Shown: positions 24,821-35,130, counted from the first letter of the stretch. The stretch is DNA of 44,226 nucleotides from Alphaproteobacteria bacterium (GCA_030835905.1 JAURQX010000001.1:1-44226), one strand, 5' to 3'. Notes: generated by a model not told the origin, from the sequence alone. A program made the numbers and translations.

Positions 24821-27610
24821 TTACCAATTCTGACCACAGCTAATATCAACTTTAAGTGGCAGGTCGAGAATAAAGGCATTTTCCATTTCGCTTTTAATAA
24901 TCTTACTAACCAATTCTTGATTTTGTTGAGCAGTTTCAATGATTAATTCATCATGAATTTGCATAATAATTTGCGCAGGAATCTTATCTTTTTTGAAGTG
25001 ATTACTTAATTTAATCATGGCTTTTTTGATTAAATCGGCAGCGCTCCCTTGAATTGGCGCATTGATTGCCAATCTTTCAGCTTCGCCACGAATAATGGGA
25101 TTTTTGCTGTTAATTTCGTGAATAAAGCATTTTCGACCAGAAATTGTTTGCACAAAACCATTTGTCCGTGCAAAATCGATATAATTTTTCATAAAATTAT
25201 CAATTCCAGGATAGGTTTTAAGATAATTTTTAATATACTCACTAGCTTCACTGCGTGATATTTTAAGCTGTCTGGCCAAGCCAAAACCGCTAATACCATA
25301 AATTATACCAAAATTTATAGCTTTGGCTTTTGATCTTAAATCTTCATTTACTTCATTTTCACTGACGCCAAAAACCTGACTAGCAGTGATTTTATGGATA
25401 TCTTTATCTTCTTTAAAAGCCTGAACTAAATTCTCAATTTTAGCCATATGCGCTAAAATTCTTAATTCAATTTGTGAATAATCGGCTGAAATTAAAATAT
25501 TACCATTTTGAGCAATAAAAGCTTGGCGAATTTGCTTACCTTCATGACTTCGAATCGGGATATTTTGTAAATTTGGATTGCTTGAACTTAGTCGACCAGT
25601 AATAGTTGAACTACTTGAAAAATGCGAGTGAATGCGATTGGTTTGTGGATTTATCTCTTTTGGCAACGCATCGGTGTATGTATTTTTAAGTTTAGAAAAT
25701 TTACGAAAATCAAGAATTTTATCAGCAATTTCATTGCCTTCGAGTGACATTTCTTCTAAAACACTAGATTTAGTTGATAAAGCGCCAGTTTTTTTGGACT
25801 TTTTTGAAGAGGTTAGCCCCATTTTGTCAAACAAAATTTCAGAAAGTTGCTTAGTTGAAGCAATATTAAATTCTTGCCCAGCTAATTGATGAATCTGCGA
25901 AGTTAATTGATTGATTTTTTGACTAAATTGATCAGAAAGTTCTTTCATTTTAGTGATATCAATTTTAACGCCGTTAAATTCTATTTGCGCCAAAACTAAA
26001 AGTAGTGGTTTTTCATAAGAAATATAAGCTTGATTTAGTTTTTGTTTGAAAATTTGTGGCGCGAAAATTTGATAAAGTTGACTTAGACAATTATTTTTAA
26101 AGATCAAAAAATCTATTTTTTTTGTAAGTTCATTAAAAAATTCTGGTTCTTTATTTTTTGATATATCTTCTAAGGCCTGACCATAGCCACTTTCTTCAAT
26201 ATTGGTGTTTAAATTTAAATCGATTAATTGACGCAAATCACTTTTTGTTGAAGAGGTCAGTAAATGATTAATTAAATGCAAATCTTCAAAAGCGAGATCT
26301 TTAAATTCTGACAAGAATTTTCTTATATTGGGCAATTTTAAAGCTAAATTATAAAAATTTTTGAAATCAAAAAAGATTTTTTTAATTGAATCATCACTTA
26401 ATAATTTTAGCAAAACCTCTAAACCAAATTTACTATTATTTGCTAATTGAGCTATGTTTGACTTTTGGCTAAAAAGATCTTGTAACTCATCTTCTTTATC
26501 TTGAACTTGGCTATCTAAATTAAAAAAATAAATATTAACTTCTTTTTTGCTGGTTAAAGGTGAAATGGTGATCACATCTAGCATGCCATCTTTAACATTA
26601 TAATCAATGGTTACAGAGCCTTTTTCAATAGTTTGCTCAAGAAGTTTTTGCGAAGTTTTTTCGTCAAAAATTTCAATTTTATTGATGGTTTGCTCGACCT
26701 CGCTTGTTTGTAAAATATCATTTTTTTGACTTTCAGCCAAACTATCATCGATATTAAATTCTTTCTTGATGCGCGTCATTAATGAGCGAAATCCGTGCTC
26801 TTGTAAAAAATTGATTAAAGTTAACGGGTCAAATGCCTGAATTACAAAATTTTCAGGCTCTAAATTAAGATCAACCTTATCATCAAGAGTAATTAAAGAT
26901 TTTGATAATTTGGCATTTTCAATTCCTTGGGCAATCAATTCTTTCTTGCGTTCTTGCTTAATTTCTTGATAATTTTGTAATAAGTTTTCTAAGTTACCAA
27001 ATTGCAAGATTAGCTCGGCAGCAGTTTTGGGGCCAACTCCACGAACTCCTGGAACATTATCTGAAGAATCGCCAATTAACGACAAAACATCCAAAACTTG
27101 CTTAGGCTTTACAAAAAATTTCTCTTCAACCTCTTTTTCGCCAATAAAACGATTGCGCATGGCGTCATACATAAACACTTTATCATTTACCAGCTGCATC
27201 AAATCCTTATCAGAAGAGACAATTAAAACTTCAAAACCTTGCTTGGCTGACTTTTTAGCTAAAGTAGCGATGATATCATCAGCTTCGAAACCACTTTTTT
27301 CTAGAGTGGCAATATTCAGAGCCTGTGCTGTTTGGCGAATAATTGGAAATTGTGGCTTTAAATCTTCTGGACATTCTGGACGATTAGCTTTGTATTCACT
27401 AAAAATTTCGTGACGAAAAGTTTTACTACCTGAGTCAAGGGCGATTGCCATATGTGTAACATTAAGGCCAGCCATCAACTTAATTAGCATGTTGGTGAAG
27501 CCATAAACGGCGCCAACCGGCACACCGCTTGGATTAGTTAATGGCGGCAGCGAATGATAAGCGCGAAAAACAAAACCATAGCCATCAATTATCGCAATTT
27601 TTTTTGTCAT
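24821..27610 (-). CDS. polA: DNA polymerase I
   Basis: PolA fills gaps and removes RNA primers in replication and repair. The 929-residue protein has an intact 5'-3' exonuclease domain (about 1-290, with AIDGYGFVFRAYH, SGFEADDIIATLA and SLIGDSSDNVPGVRGVGPKTA). The polymerase domain has motif A DYSQIELRILAH (about 710), the O-helix RSKAKAINFGIIYG (about 760) and motif C QIMQIHDELII (about 885). The middle domain lacks the DxE of an active 3'-5' exonuclease. The corresponding region reads SVTIDYNVKDGMLDVITI, so proofreading is probably absent, as in many Pol I enzymes. It is divergent from fzlA. Confidence 0.97.
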   Translation of the reverse strand: MTKKIAIIDGYGFVFRAYHSLPPLTNPSGVPVGAVYGFTNMLIKLMAGLNVTHMAIALDSGSKTFRHEIFSEYKANRPECPEDLKPQFPIIRQTAQALNIATLEKSGFEADDIIATLAKKSAKQGFEVLIVSSDKDLMQLVNDKVFMYDAMRNRFIGEKEVEEKFFVKPKQVLDVLSLIGDSSDNVPGVRGVGPKTAAELILQFGNLENLLQNYQEIKQERKKELIAQGIENAKLSKSLITLDDKVDLNLEPENFVIQAFDPLTLINFLQEHGFRSLMTRIKKEFNIDDSLAESQKNDILQTSEVEQTINKIEIFDEKTSQKLLEQTIEKGSVTIDYNVKDGMLDVITISPLTSKKEVNIYFFNLDSQVQDKEDELQDLFSQKSNIAQLANNSKFGLEVLLKLLSDDSIKKIFFDFKNFYNLALKLPNIRKFLSEFKDLAFEDLHLINHLLTSSTKSDLRQLIDLNLNTNIEESGYGQALEDISKNKEPEFFNELTKKIDFLIFKNNCLSQLYQIFAPQIFKQKLNQAYISYEKPLLLVLAQIEFNGVKIDITKMKELSDQFSQKINQLTSQIHQLAGQEFNIASTKQLSEILFDKMGLTSSKKSKKTGALSTKSSVLEEMSLEGNEIADKILDFRKFSKLKNTYTDALPKEINPQTNRIHSHFSSSSTITGRLSSSNPNLQNIPIRSHEGKQIRQAFIAQNGNILISADYSQIELRILAHMAKIENLVQAFKEDKDIHKITASQVFGVSENEVNEDLRSKAKAINFGIIYGISGFGLARQLKISRSEASEYIKNYLKTYPGIDNFMKNYIDFARTNGFVQTISGRKCFIHEINSKNPIIRGEAERLAINAPIQGSAADLIKKAMIKLSNHFKKDKIPAQIIMQIHDELIIETAQQNQELVSKIIKSEMENAFILDLPLKVDISCGQNW

Positions 27611-27692
27611 TTTTTTAAAAAAATTAGGTTGAGTTTAGCAAGACTCTACTATTATCTAACAATTGCCAATTTCAATATTAATTTAAATTTTT

Positions 27693-28370
27693 ATGTATCG
27701 TCTGTATCATCACCCAGTTTGCCCTTTCTCACGTAAGGTTAGATTACATTTGGCGGCTAAAAATATTCAATTCGAGTCAGTCGTAGAGAATTTTTGGTTG
27801 AGACGTAAGGAATTTATAGCAATTAGTCCATCTTCAAGAGCCCCTGTTTTGGTAGATAGTGATCAAGATGTTGTTATATGCGGTGGGCATGTAATTGCTG
27901 AATATATCGAGGAAAAAGAAGATATTGGTCGCAATTTTATTGGCGAAGAAATTACCCAAAGAGCAGAAGTAAGAAGATTGCAATCTTGGTTTGATGATAA
28001 ATTTTATCGTGAAGTTATTAAATTTATATTAAATGAAAGATTTTTTTATCGCTACTTTGCAACCTCTACCGCTCCGGATACTGAAGTGTTGCGTTTTGCT
28101 CGCAAAAACTCAGAATCTCATTTTGAGTATATTGAAGAACTTCTAGAAACCAGAAAATATTTGGCAGGTGATTTAATATCTCTAGCTGATTTTACTGCAG
28201 TTGCACAAATATCATTGTTGGATTATTTTGGCGATATTAATTGGAATCACTATAAAATTATGAAAGAGTGGTATTCGATTATTAAATCACAAAAAATATT
28301 TGCGCCATTGCTGCAAGATCGTTTAACCAATATAAGACCTTGTGACTGGTACTCTAATCTTGATTTCTAA
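27693..28370 (+). CDS. fzlA: FtsZ-localized protein A (GST-like division protein)
   Basis: A 225-residue glutathione S-transferase fold protein. In Caulobacter, FzlA binds FtsZ and is needed for division, and it is conserved in Alphaproteobacteria. Support for FzlA over an ordinary GST comes from the YRLYHHPVCPFSRKVRLHLA start, the RRKEFIAISPSSRAPVLV segment, QSWFDDKFYREV, AGDLISLADFTAVAQISLLDYFGD and the characteristic NLDF C terminus. The CPFS site could also serve as a redox or glutathione site. It is followed 17 bases later by an AmgK-like kinase gene. A plain GST annotation would also be acceptable. Confidence 0.82.
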   Translation: MYRLYHHPVCPFSRKVRLHLAAKNIQFESVVENFWLRRKEFIAISPSSRAPVLVDSDQDVVICGGHVIAEYIEEKEDIGRNFIGEEITQRAEVRRLQSWFDDKFYREVIKFILNERFFYRYFATSTAPDTEVLRFARKNSESHFEYIEELLETRKYLAGDLISLADFTAVAQISLLDYFGDINWNHYKIMKEWYSIIKSQKIFAPLLQDRLTNIRPCDWYSNLDF

Positions 28371-28387
28371 CAATATTAGCATCCAAT

Positions 28388-29425
28388 ATGACAATTGAAA
28401 TCAATTATGAACAAGCTAGCAATTTTTTAAAAAAAAATGATTATGATAAATTCACTATAAAGAAAATTGCTGGTGATGCTTCATTTCGCTCTTATTATCG
28501 CATAACCTTTGATAATCAAAGCCTGATTTTGATGTTTGCCCCACCCTCTCATGAAGATATTAAGCCTTTTATAAAAGTTGATAAATTTCTGCGAGATAAT
28601 GAATTTTTGGCGCCAGAAATTTTAGCGATTGATGAACAGCATGGATTTTTATTACTGCAAGATTTTGGTGATGTAAGCTATGCAAAATTTTTACAAAAAA
28701 ATCCTGAAAATGAGATAAAGATATATAAAATGGCAGTTGATGAGCTATTAAAGTTGCATCAAATTAATTTTAAAGGTTACCATAATCTAGTACCGCAATA
28801 TAATAATTTTGTTTTATATCGCGAAGTTCAGCTTTTTATTGATTGGTATCTTAAGCTTTATGATAAAAAAATTACTTTAGACCTAAAAAAGAAATTTAAA
28901 AGTCTTTGGTTTGAACAATTCGATCAATTAAATGATCAAAATTATTTTGTCTTACGTGATTATCATGCAGATAATTTGATGTTAGTTGAAGAAAAAAAAA
29001 CAAGACTTTTACACAAAGACATAGACGATAAATCAAAAAATGAATTAGCGACAAATTTGACATCGAGTCTTAAAGTTGGCTTATTAGATTTTCAGGATGC
29101 TTTAATTGGCTCAAGAGCTTATGATTTAGCTTCATTATTGGAAGACGCTAGAAGAGATGTTTCTAAAAAAACAGTAAATGAGATATTAGATTATTATCTT
29201 CAAAAATCTAGCCACAATCAAGAATCTTTATTAACAGATTATGAAATTTTATCCTTACAAAGAAATATAAAAATATTAGGAATTTTTGCAAGGCTAGCTT
29301 TGAGAGATAACAAAAAACAATATCTAGAATTACTTCCCAGGGTTTTAGATCATGTTAAAAATCGTTTAAATTCAAAAACCCATAATTTTTGCGAATTAAA
29401 AGATTTGTTTTTTAAAATATTTTAA
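28388..29425 (+). CDS. AmgK-like aminoglycoside-phosphotransferase-fold sugar kinase
   Basis: A 345-residue kinase of the APH/choline-kinase fold. It best resembles AmgK, which phosphorylates MurNAc or GlcNAc at the anomeric position in cell-wall recycling. It shows the ATP-binding KIAGDASFRSYYRI opening (about 25-38), the FLLLQDFGDVSY hinge, the catalytic LRDYHADNLM loop (about 190-199) and the metal-binding LLDFQDALIGSRAYDLASLLEDAR segment (about 232-255). Between catalytic loop and metal site there is an extra stretch of about 30 polar residues (about 200-230) that is usually short. NagZ elsewhere in the window supports a recycling role. Other APH-family substrates cannot be excluded. Confidence 0.78.
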   Translation: MTIEINYEQASNFLKKNDYDKFTIKKIAGDASFRSYYRITFDNQSLILMFAPPSHEDIKPFIKVDKFLRDNEFLAPEILAIDEQHGFLLLQDFGDVSYAKFLQKNPENEIKIYKMAVDELLKLHQINFKGYHNLVPQYNNFVLYREVQLFIDWYLKLYDKKITLDLKKKFKSLWFEQFDQLNDQNYFVLRDYHADNLMLVEEKKTRLLHKDIDDKSKNELATNLTSSLKVGLLDFQDALIGSRAYDLASLLEDARRDVSKKTVNEILDYYLQKSSHNQESLLTDYEILSLQRNIKILGIFARLALRDNKKQYLELLPRVLDHVKNRLNSKTHNFCELKDLFFKIF

Positions 29426-29455
29426 ACGCTAATTTGCGCTTAATAGAAAGCGTTT
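29424..29455. terminator. possible bidirectional terminator between amgK-like gene and efflux operon
   Basis: AAACGCT (29424-29430) pairs with AGCGTTT (29449-29455) across an 18-base loop. The stem overlaps the stop codons of both convergent genes and is followed by T or A runs on both strands. The loop is long, so the call is weak. Confidence 0.35.
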
Positions 29456-30885
29456 TAAGATTCTTGCTTTTGGTAATTTTGCAAGCCTCCTCCTAAAACC
29501 TTATATAAATTAATTAGACTTGTTAGCTGGTCTTTTTTGGTTTTAAGATATTGTTGCTTGGTTTGTAGATAAACTATTTTTTGGTTGAGCATATTGAATT
29601 TTGACTCATTTCCTAAGCTATATTTAGCTAAACTAATTTCAAAAACTTCATTTTGTAATTTGAGAGTTTCTTGCATTAATTTTAATTGTTCATCAATTGC
29701 TTTTCTACTTGCCAGCTGATCAGACATTTCTTTGAAAGCATTTTGAATCGCTTGTTCATATTTTACGATTTCAATTTTCTTTCTAACATGCGTTAGCTTA
29801 AGATTTGACCAGTTGGCAAAACCGCTAAAAATTGGTAAATTAATTTGAGGCGTAAAGTTCCAAACTGACTTTAGCTTATAAATATCTCCCAAGCTATTAG
29901 AACCATATCCAGCGCTAGAAGTTAACATAATTGAAGGGAAAAAGGCTGCTCTTGCAGCTCCAATATTAGCATTAGCTGATTTTAGCTTAAATTCTGCCTG
30001 TTGAATATCTGGCCTATCAAGCAGTTTACTTGAAGGAATGAATTTTAGCAAATCTTTAGCAATTTTAATTTGGTCAATTTCAACTATTTCTTCATAGCTA
30101 TCAAATATTTTTTGATCAAAATCGCCAATTAAATTTTGTAAAATATTTTTATTTTGACTAACTATTTTTCGATAATTTGTCAAATTAATTTTAGCTTGAT
30201 TTAGGGTGGTTTTTTGACTTAAGTAAGTAGATTTTGAATCAATACCATTTTCATAGCGCATCTTAATAATTTCATATTGATCTTGATTAATTTTAGCAAT
30301 CTCTTGCGCTATCATCATATTTTGATGATTTAATATGAATTCAAGGTAAGAATTAACGACTTCAGCAATCAGAGAAATCTGCAGGGAGTTGTGAGCTTGT
30401 TGAGTAGCAAAGAAATCTTGTAGAGCAGAGTTTTTTAAACTTCTAAATTTACCAAAAAAGTCGATTTCAAAAGAGGTTAATGCTAATTGCGAACTAAAAA
30501 CAGATAGTGGTTTTGAAAAAAAGCCGGCACTTTTGCTTCGCGAATATGAAGTTTGCAAATCAATATCAGGCATTAAATCAGAACGAGTGATACCATAATA
30601 GGAGCGAGCAGCTTCGATATTAAGAGTTGCTAATTCTAGATCACGATTTTTTTCTAAGGCTAAATCAACTATTTTTTGCAAGTTTTTATCTATAAAAAAA
30701 TCTTGCCAAGCTATATCATTTATCATTCCATCTGAAAAATGATTTTTATTAACATCAAGTGACTCGATTTTTTCTTGAGATATTGGGCTCGTTGGCTTTT
30801 TATATTTTGGCTCTAGAGTGCAAGAGCTAACTATAAGTAAAATTAAACTAAATCTAGAAATGTATTTTTTGTAACCAAAACTCAT
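29455..30885 (-). CDS. outer-membrane efflux lipoprotein (OprM/NodT/CusC family)
   Basis: The 476-residue outer-membrane channel of the RND efflux system encoded upstream. A lipobox, LIVSSCTLEPKYKKP, sits near residues 17-30 with the acylated Cys about 22, as in OprM and NodT. Two OEP repeats follow, with the LDRPDIQQAEFKLKSANANIGAARAAFFPSI landmark (about 290-320) typical of the family. Its ATG overlaps the pump gene stop as ATGA, so translation is coupled. With the adaptor and the pump it forms a complete tripartite exporter crossing both membranes. Confidence 0.93.
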   Translation of the reverse strand: MSFGYKKYISRFSLILLIVSSCTLEPKYKKPTSPISQEKIESLDVNKNHFSDGMINDIAWQDFFIDKNLQKIVDLALEKNRDLELATLNIEAARSYYGITRSDLMPDIDLQTSYSRSKSAGFFSKPLSVFSSQLALTSFEIDFFGKFRSLKNSALQDFFATQQAHNSLQISLIAEVVNSYLEFILNHQNMMIAQEIAKINQDQYEIIKMRYENGIDSKSTYLSQKTTLNQAKINLTNYRKIVSQNKNILQNLIGDFDQKIFDSYEEIVEIDQIKIAKDLLKFIPSSKLLDRPDIQQAEFKLKSANANIGAARAAFFPSIMLTSSAGYGSNSLGDIYKLKSVWNFTPQINLPIFSGFANWSNLKLTHVRKKIEIVKYEQAIQNAFKEMSDQLASRKAIDEQLKLMQETLKLQNEVFEISLAKYSLGNESKFNMLNQKIVYLQTKQQYLKTKKDQLTSLINLYKVLGGGLQNYQKQES

Positions 30886-33800
30886 TTTGTGGCTGGCTTT
30901 AATTTAAATCGACCCTTACTGATATTGTAAACCGCAATATAAAACATTGGCACAAATAACGTTGCAATAAAAGTAGCAGCTATCATTCCTCCCACGAGTC
31001 CAATACCAATTGCATTCTGACTAGCAGAGCCAGCACCATTTGCGATGGCTAATGGCATTACTCCTAAAATAAAAGTAAGAGCAGTCATCATAATTGGCCT
31101 AAATCTTTGCTTAGTTGCAGTTAGAGTTGATTTAACAATATTGCCATGTTCTTGATAAAGTTTGCGAGCAAATTCAACAATTAAGATTGCATTACGTGCC
31201 GATAGTCCGATAGTTGTTAACAATCCTACTTGGAAATAAATATCGTTACTCATACCAAAAATATTAGCAAAAATTGCTGCTCCAAACACACCAAAAGGCA
31301 ATATAAACATAACGGCAAAAGGAATAGACCAACTTTCGTAGAGAGCAGCTAATGATAAAAATACCGCTAAAATTGAAATAATATAAAGTGCGGTTGTTTG
31401 GCCACCAGTAACTTTTTCTTCGTATGATAAACCAGACCATGAATAATCAATTTTTTGTGGTAGTGACTTAATAATTTTTTCAATTTCATTCATGGCATCA
31501 CCTGAACTAATTTTGGGGGCTGCAGAACCAACAATATTAAGGGATGGTACACCATTAAATCTTTCTAATTTTTGTGGACCAAAACTCCAACTAGAATTCA
31601 CAATACTTCCTAGGGATACCATTTTATTTTCATTATTGCGGATAAACCATTTATTGATATCTTCGGGATTCATGCGATATTGATCCTGACCTTGAATAAT
31701 AACTTTCTTAATCCGCCCTTGATCAATAAAATCATTAACATAAAGCGATCCCCAACCAGTTTGCATTGTTTGATTAATATCGTTAGTATTTATTCCTAGG
31801 GCCGCAGCTTTTTGATAATTTACGTCCAAGTTAAATTGCGTTACATCTTCAAGTCCATTTGGACGAACACCTACTAGCTTAGGATTATGAGAGGCCATCC
31901 CCAAAGTTTGATTTCTGGCATTTATTAGATCATTTCTTCCGATATTTTTTTGATCTAAAATGTGAACATCAAAACCTGAAACATTTCCTAATTCACGAAT
32001 TGGCGGTGGGAAAAAAGTAAATACCATCGCATCTTTAACTTGACTTAAAGCCCCCATTGATCTTGCTGAAATATTAAAGACGCTTTGCTCTTCGTCTTTT
32101 CTTTGTGACCAATCATTTAGCCCCACAAAGCCAAAGCCAACATTTTGAGCTCTTCCAGCAAAACTAAAGCCTGTTACCGTAAATAAATCTTTAACATTTT
32201 GCGACTCTTTGCTATCCAAAAAGTAATTTTCAACCTCTTTTAAGCTTTCTAAAGTTCTTTCGACTGTTGATCCGCTTGGCGTTTTAACAAAAAGATACAT
32301 GAAACCCGGGTCATCATTAGGTAAGAAAGATGTAGGCAATTTGTTAAATAGCATGATCATGCCACCAATCAACAAGCTATAAATTACTAAAAATCTGCCA
32401 ATTTTGCGAGTTATAAAATTAGCTTTATTAACATAAAATTTACGCAAATTTTTAATAAATTGATCAAATACTCTAAAAAATCTTAGATTGCTAAAACCAA
32501 CATCTTTAACATTTTGTTTTAGTAATGTAGCGCATAGAGAGGGTGACAAAATAAGCGCCACAAATACTGAAAGAATCATCGCAGTTACAATAGTAACTGA
32601 AAATTGTCGATAAATTGCCCCAGCAGATCCAGGAAAAAAAGCCATTGGCACAAACACTGCAGATAATACAACAGCGATACCAATTAATGCTCCGGTAATT
32701 TGTTGCATTGATTTAATTGTAGCTTGTCTTGGAGTGAGTTTTTCTTCTTCAATAATTCTTTCAACATTTTCAACCACTACAATTGCATCATCAACCAACA
32801 GACCTATTGCCAAAACCATGGCAAATAAAGTTAGGGTATTAATGCTATAACCAAAAAAATAAAGAACAGCTACTGTACCTAGCAAAACGATTGGCACTGC
32901 AATTGCAGGAATTATAGTAGCACGAAAATTTTGTAAAAAAATTAACATTACCAAAAATACTAAAATAGCCGCCTCAATCAAAGTGATAACCACTCCCTCT
33001 ATTGATAACTTGATCAATGTAGTCGAATCATATGGATAGATAATTTTTACATCTTCAGGTAAGAATTTTTCGATTTTTGCTACTTCTTCTTTGACTTCTT
33101 TAGCTGTACTTAAGGCATTAGCACCAGTTGCTAAAATTACTGCCATACCTGCTGCTGGTTGCCTTTTATAGCGCGCAACTCGATTATAATTTTCTAAACC
33201 AATCTCAACTTCAGCTACATCTTTAAGATGAATTTGCGATCCATTTTTATTGGCTTTTATTACAATATCTTCAAATTGTTTAACTGTTTGTAAGCGAGAT
33301 TGGGCTGTAATTGTAGCATTGATTTGTTGACCTTTAACTGCGGGCAAATCACCAAGCTGACCAACTGCCACATCACTATTTTGTGATCTAATGGCATTAA
33401 CTACATCTTGAGTTGTTAGACTGTAGCTATATAATTTATGTGGATTTAGCCAAATGCGCATTGCTTTTTGGTTACCAAAAATTGTTACGCTACCAACACC
33501 ATTTATTCGTGAAACGTTATCTTTGAGGTTCGTAAATAAAAAATCATTTAAATCCTGTTCACTAGACTTACCATCCTTGGAATAAACGCCAATTATCAAT
33601 AAAAAATTATCATTTGATTTATTAACCCTCACCCCTTGTTGCTGAACTACTTGAGGTAGTAAAGGCATAGCAGATTCAAGTTTATTTTGTACTTGAACTT
33701 GTGCAATATCAGGGTCAGTGCCCGGTTCAAAATTTAGAGTAATACGCGCTGAACCATCTGAGTTACTACTTGATGAAAAATAGCGCAAATTATCAATGCC

Positions 33801-34010
33801 GTTGATATTTTGCTCTATAATTTGGGTTATTGAATTTTCAACAGTTTGTGCTGAAGCACCCGGAAGAGCAGTAGAAATTGAAATAGCTGGTGAAGCTATG
33901 TTAGGATATAGTTCAACCGGAATTTTAAACAATGAAAACAATCCAGCCAACATAACAACAATTGACAAAACCCAAGCAAAAATCGGTCTTTTGATAAAAA
34001 ATTCTGACAT
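30882..34010 (-). CDS. RND multidrug efflux pump, AcrB/MexB (HAE1) family
   Basis: A 1042-residue proton-driven inner-membrane pump of full length. It opens with SEFFIKRPIFAWVLSIVVML and has twelve expected membrane segments in the two-block RND layout, with two large periplasmic loops. The proton-relay Asp pair is visible in GLLVDDAIVVVENVERIIEE (about 405-425). The GxSARNAILIVEFAR segment and FIATLFVPMFYIAVY are typical of HAE1 pumps. The start codon overlaps the adaptor stop in TAATG. Likely substrates are hydrophobic drugs, bile salts or other amphiphiles, but specificity cannot be read from the sequence. Confidence 0.96.
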   Translation of the reverse strand: MSEFFIKRPIFAWVLSIVVMLAGLFSLFKIPVELYPNIASPAISISTALPGASAQTVENSITQIIEQNINGIDNLRYFSSSSNSDGSARITLNFEPGTDPDIAQVQVQNKLESAMPLLPQVVQQQGVRVNKSNDNFLLIIGVYSKDGKSSEQDLNDFLFTNLKDNVSRINGVGSVTIFGNQKAMRIWLNPHKLYSYSLTTQDVVNAIRSQNSDVAVGQLGDLPAVKGQQINATITAQSRLQTVKQFEDIVIKANKNGSQIHLKDVAEVEIGLENYNRVARYKRQPAAGMAVILATGANALSTAKEVKEEVAKIEKFLPEDVKIIYPYDSTTLIKLSIEGVVITLIEAAILVFLVMLIFLQNFRATIIPAIAVPIVLLGTVAVLYFFGYSINTLTLFAMVLAIGLLVDDAIVVVENVERIIEEEKLTPRQATIKSMQQITGALIGIAVVLSAVFVPMAFFPGSAGAIYRQFSVTIVTAMILSVFVALILSPSLCATLLKQNVKDVGFSNLRFFRVFDQFIKNLRKFYVNKANFITRKIGRFLVIYSLLIGGMIMLFNKLPTSFLPNDDPGFMYLFVKTPSGSTVERTLESLKEVENYFLDSKESQNVKDLFTVTGFSFAGRAQNVGFGFVGLNDWSQRKDEEQSVFNISARSMGALSQVKDAMVFTFFPPPIRELGNVSGFDVHILDQKNIGRNDLINARNQTLGMASHNPKLVGVRPNGLEDVTQFNLDVNYQKAAALGINTNDINQTMQTGWGSLYVNDFIDQGRIKKVIIQGQDQYRMNPEDINKWFIRNNENKMVSLGSIVNSSWSFGPQKLERFNGVPSLNIVGSAAPKISSGDAMNEIEKIIKSLPQKIDYSWSGLSYEEKVTGGQTTALYIISILAVFLSLAALYESWSIPFAVMFILPFGVFGAAIFANIFGMSNDIYFQVGLLTTIGLSARNAILIVEFARKLYQEHGNIVKSTLTATKQRFRPIMMTALTFILGVMPLAIANGAGSASQNAIGIGLVGGMIAATFIATLFVPMFYIAVYNISKGRFKLKPATK

Positions 34011-35104
34011 TATTTTTGGTAGCTTGATTGTTGTCGAATTTTAACCTCTGTATTTGGCCTAATTTTAAATAAGCCTTTGTCAATTATAGCCTCTCCTTCT
34101 ACAAGACCAGATTTTACAATCCATTTATTTTCATAAAGCTCATCAGCAACAATAGCTCTTGGAGTAGCAATGTTACTACTATCAACAACAAATACACTCA
34201 AATTGCCATTTGGATCGCGATTGACTGCACTTTGTGGAACAGTGATAGCTTTATATTCACTAAGATAAAGTTTTGCAGTAACAAACATTCCAGGGATTAA
34301 CTTTTCATCTTTATTAGAAAATTTTGCTCTTAGAGTCACTGAATCAGTAGATTCATCAGCAAATGATTGAATAAATTGTAGCTGTCCCTTATCATTATAT
34401 TTTTGACCATCAATTAATAAACCGACTTTTAAATTTTTATTATTTCGATTTTTGATTGCTTCTGAAGTTGGCTGAACTATATCAACATAAATTGGACTGA
34501 GTTTAGTAATAGTCGCTAACGGCAATTCTTGATTTTGCGTTACTAAAGCACCAACTGTAAAATTAGTTTTACCAATAATCCCAGAAATCGGGGCTAGAAC
34601 CTTAGTTTCAGCAAGCTTTTGAGCAGCATCAGCAAATTTAGCATTGGCTAAGGCTAGTTCTGATAAAACTTCTTCATATTCTTGCTTGCTAATACCTTCA
34701 ATATTTAGTAATTTTTTAAATCTTTCTGCTTTGGCATGAGCAGCTTTTAGATTTGCTTTTGCTTGCTCAATTTCAGCTTTTTCAACCGAAGAATCAATTT
34801 GATATAGCTGTTGATTCACTCTAACAAAACTACCTTCTTGAAACTTTATTTGCTTTATTATGCCAGAAATTTCTGGACGAACTTCAGATATTTCATAGGC
34901 ACTTACTCTTGCTGGAAGCTCTTTGGTAATTGCAATATTTTCACTAAAAGCCTTGATAACGCTAACTTCAGGAATCATCGTTTGAGCAAAATTAACCATA
35001 GCTTTATTTTGCTTAGTCGATTTGAATGAAAAAAATAATATAGTGGAAAAAGCAGCCAAAACCACCAATATTAAAAAAAAGATCTTTTTTTGATTACGCG
35101 CCAT
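34010..35104 (-). CDS. RND efflux periplasmic adaptor, AcrA/MexA family
   Basis: A 364-residue adaptor. One N-terminal membrane anchor (IFFLILVVLAAFSTILFF, about 8-25) replaces the lipid anchor of AcrA. It is followed by the lipoyl half VRPEISGIIKQIKFQEGSFV, a helical hairpin (about 100-155), the second lipoyl half VLAPISGIIGKTNF, a beta-barrel domain and a membrane-proximal domain with TVPQSAVNRDPNGNLSVFVV. It is the first gene of the three-gene efflux operon. A 162-bp inverted-repeat element lies 26 bases upstream of its start, so that element must be part of, or lie next to, the operon's promoter. Confidence 0.94.
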   Translation of the reverse strand: MARNQKKIFFLILVVLAAFSTILFFSFKSTKQNKAMVNFAQTMIPEVSVIKAFSENIAITKELPARVSAYEISEVRPEISGIIKQIKFQEGSFVRVNQQLYQIDSSVEKAEIEQAKANLKAAHAKAERFKKLLNIEGISKQEYEEVLSELALANAKFADAAQKLAETKVLAPISGIIGKTNFTVGALVTQNQELPLATITKLSPIYVDIVQPTSEAIKNRNNKNLKVGLLIDGQKYNDKGQLQFIQSFADESTDSVTLRAKFSNKDEKLIPGMFVTAKLYLSEYKAITVPQSAVNRDPNGNLSVFVVDSSNIATPRAIVADELYENKWIVKSGLVEGEAIIDKGLFKIRPNTEVKIRQQSSYQK

Positions 35105-35130
35105 TATTTTAAAGATGTATTTTGGTATAA

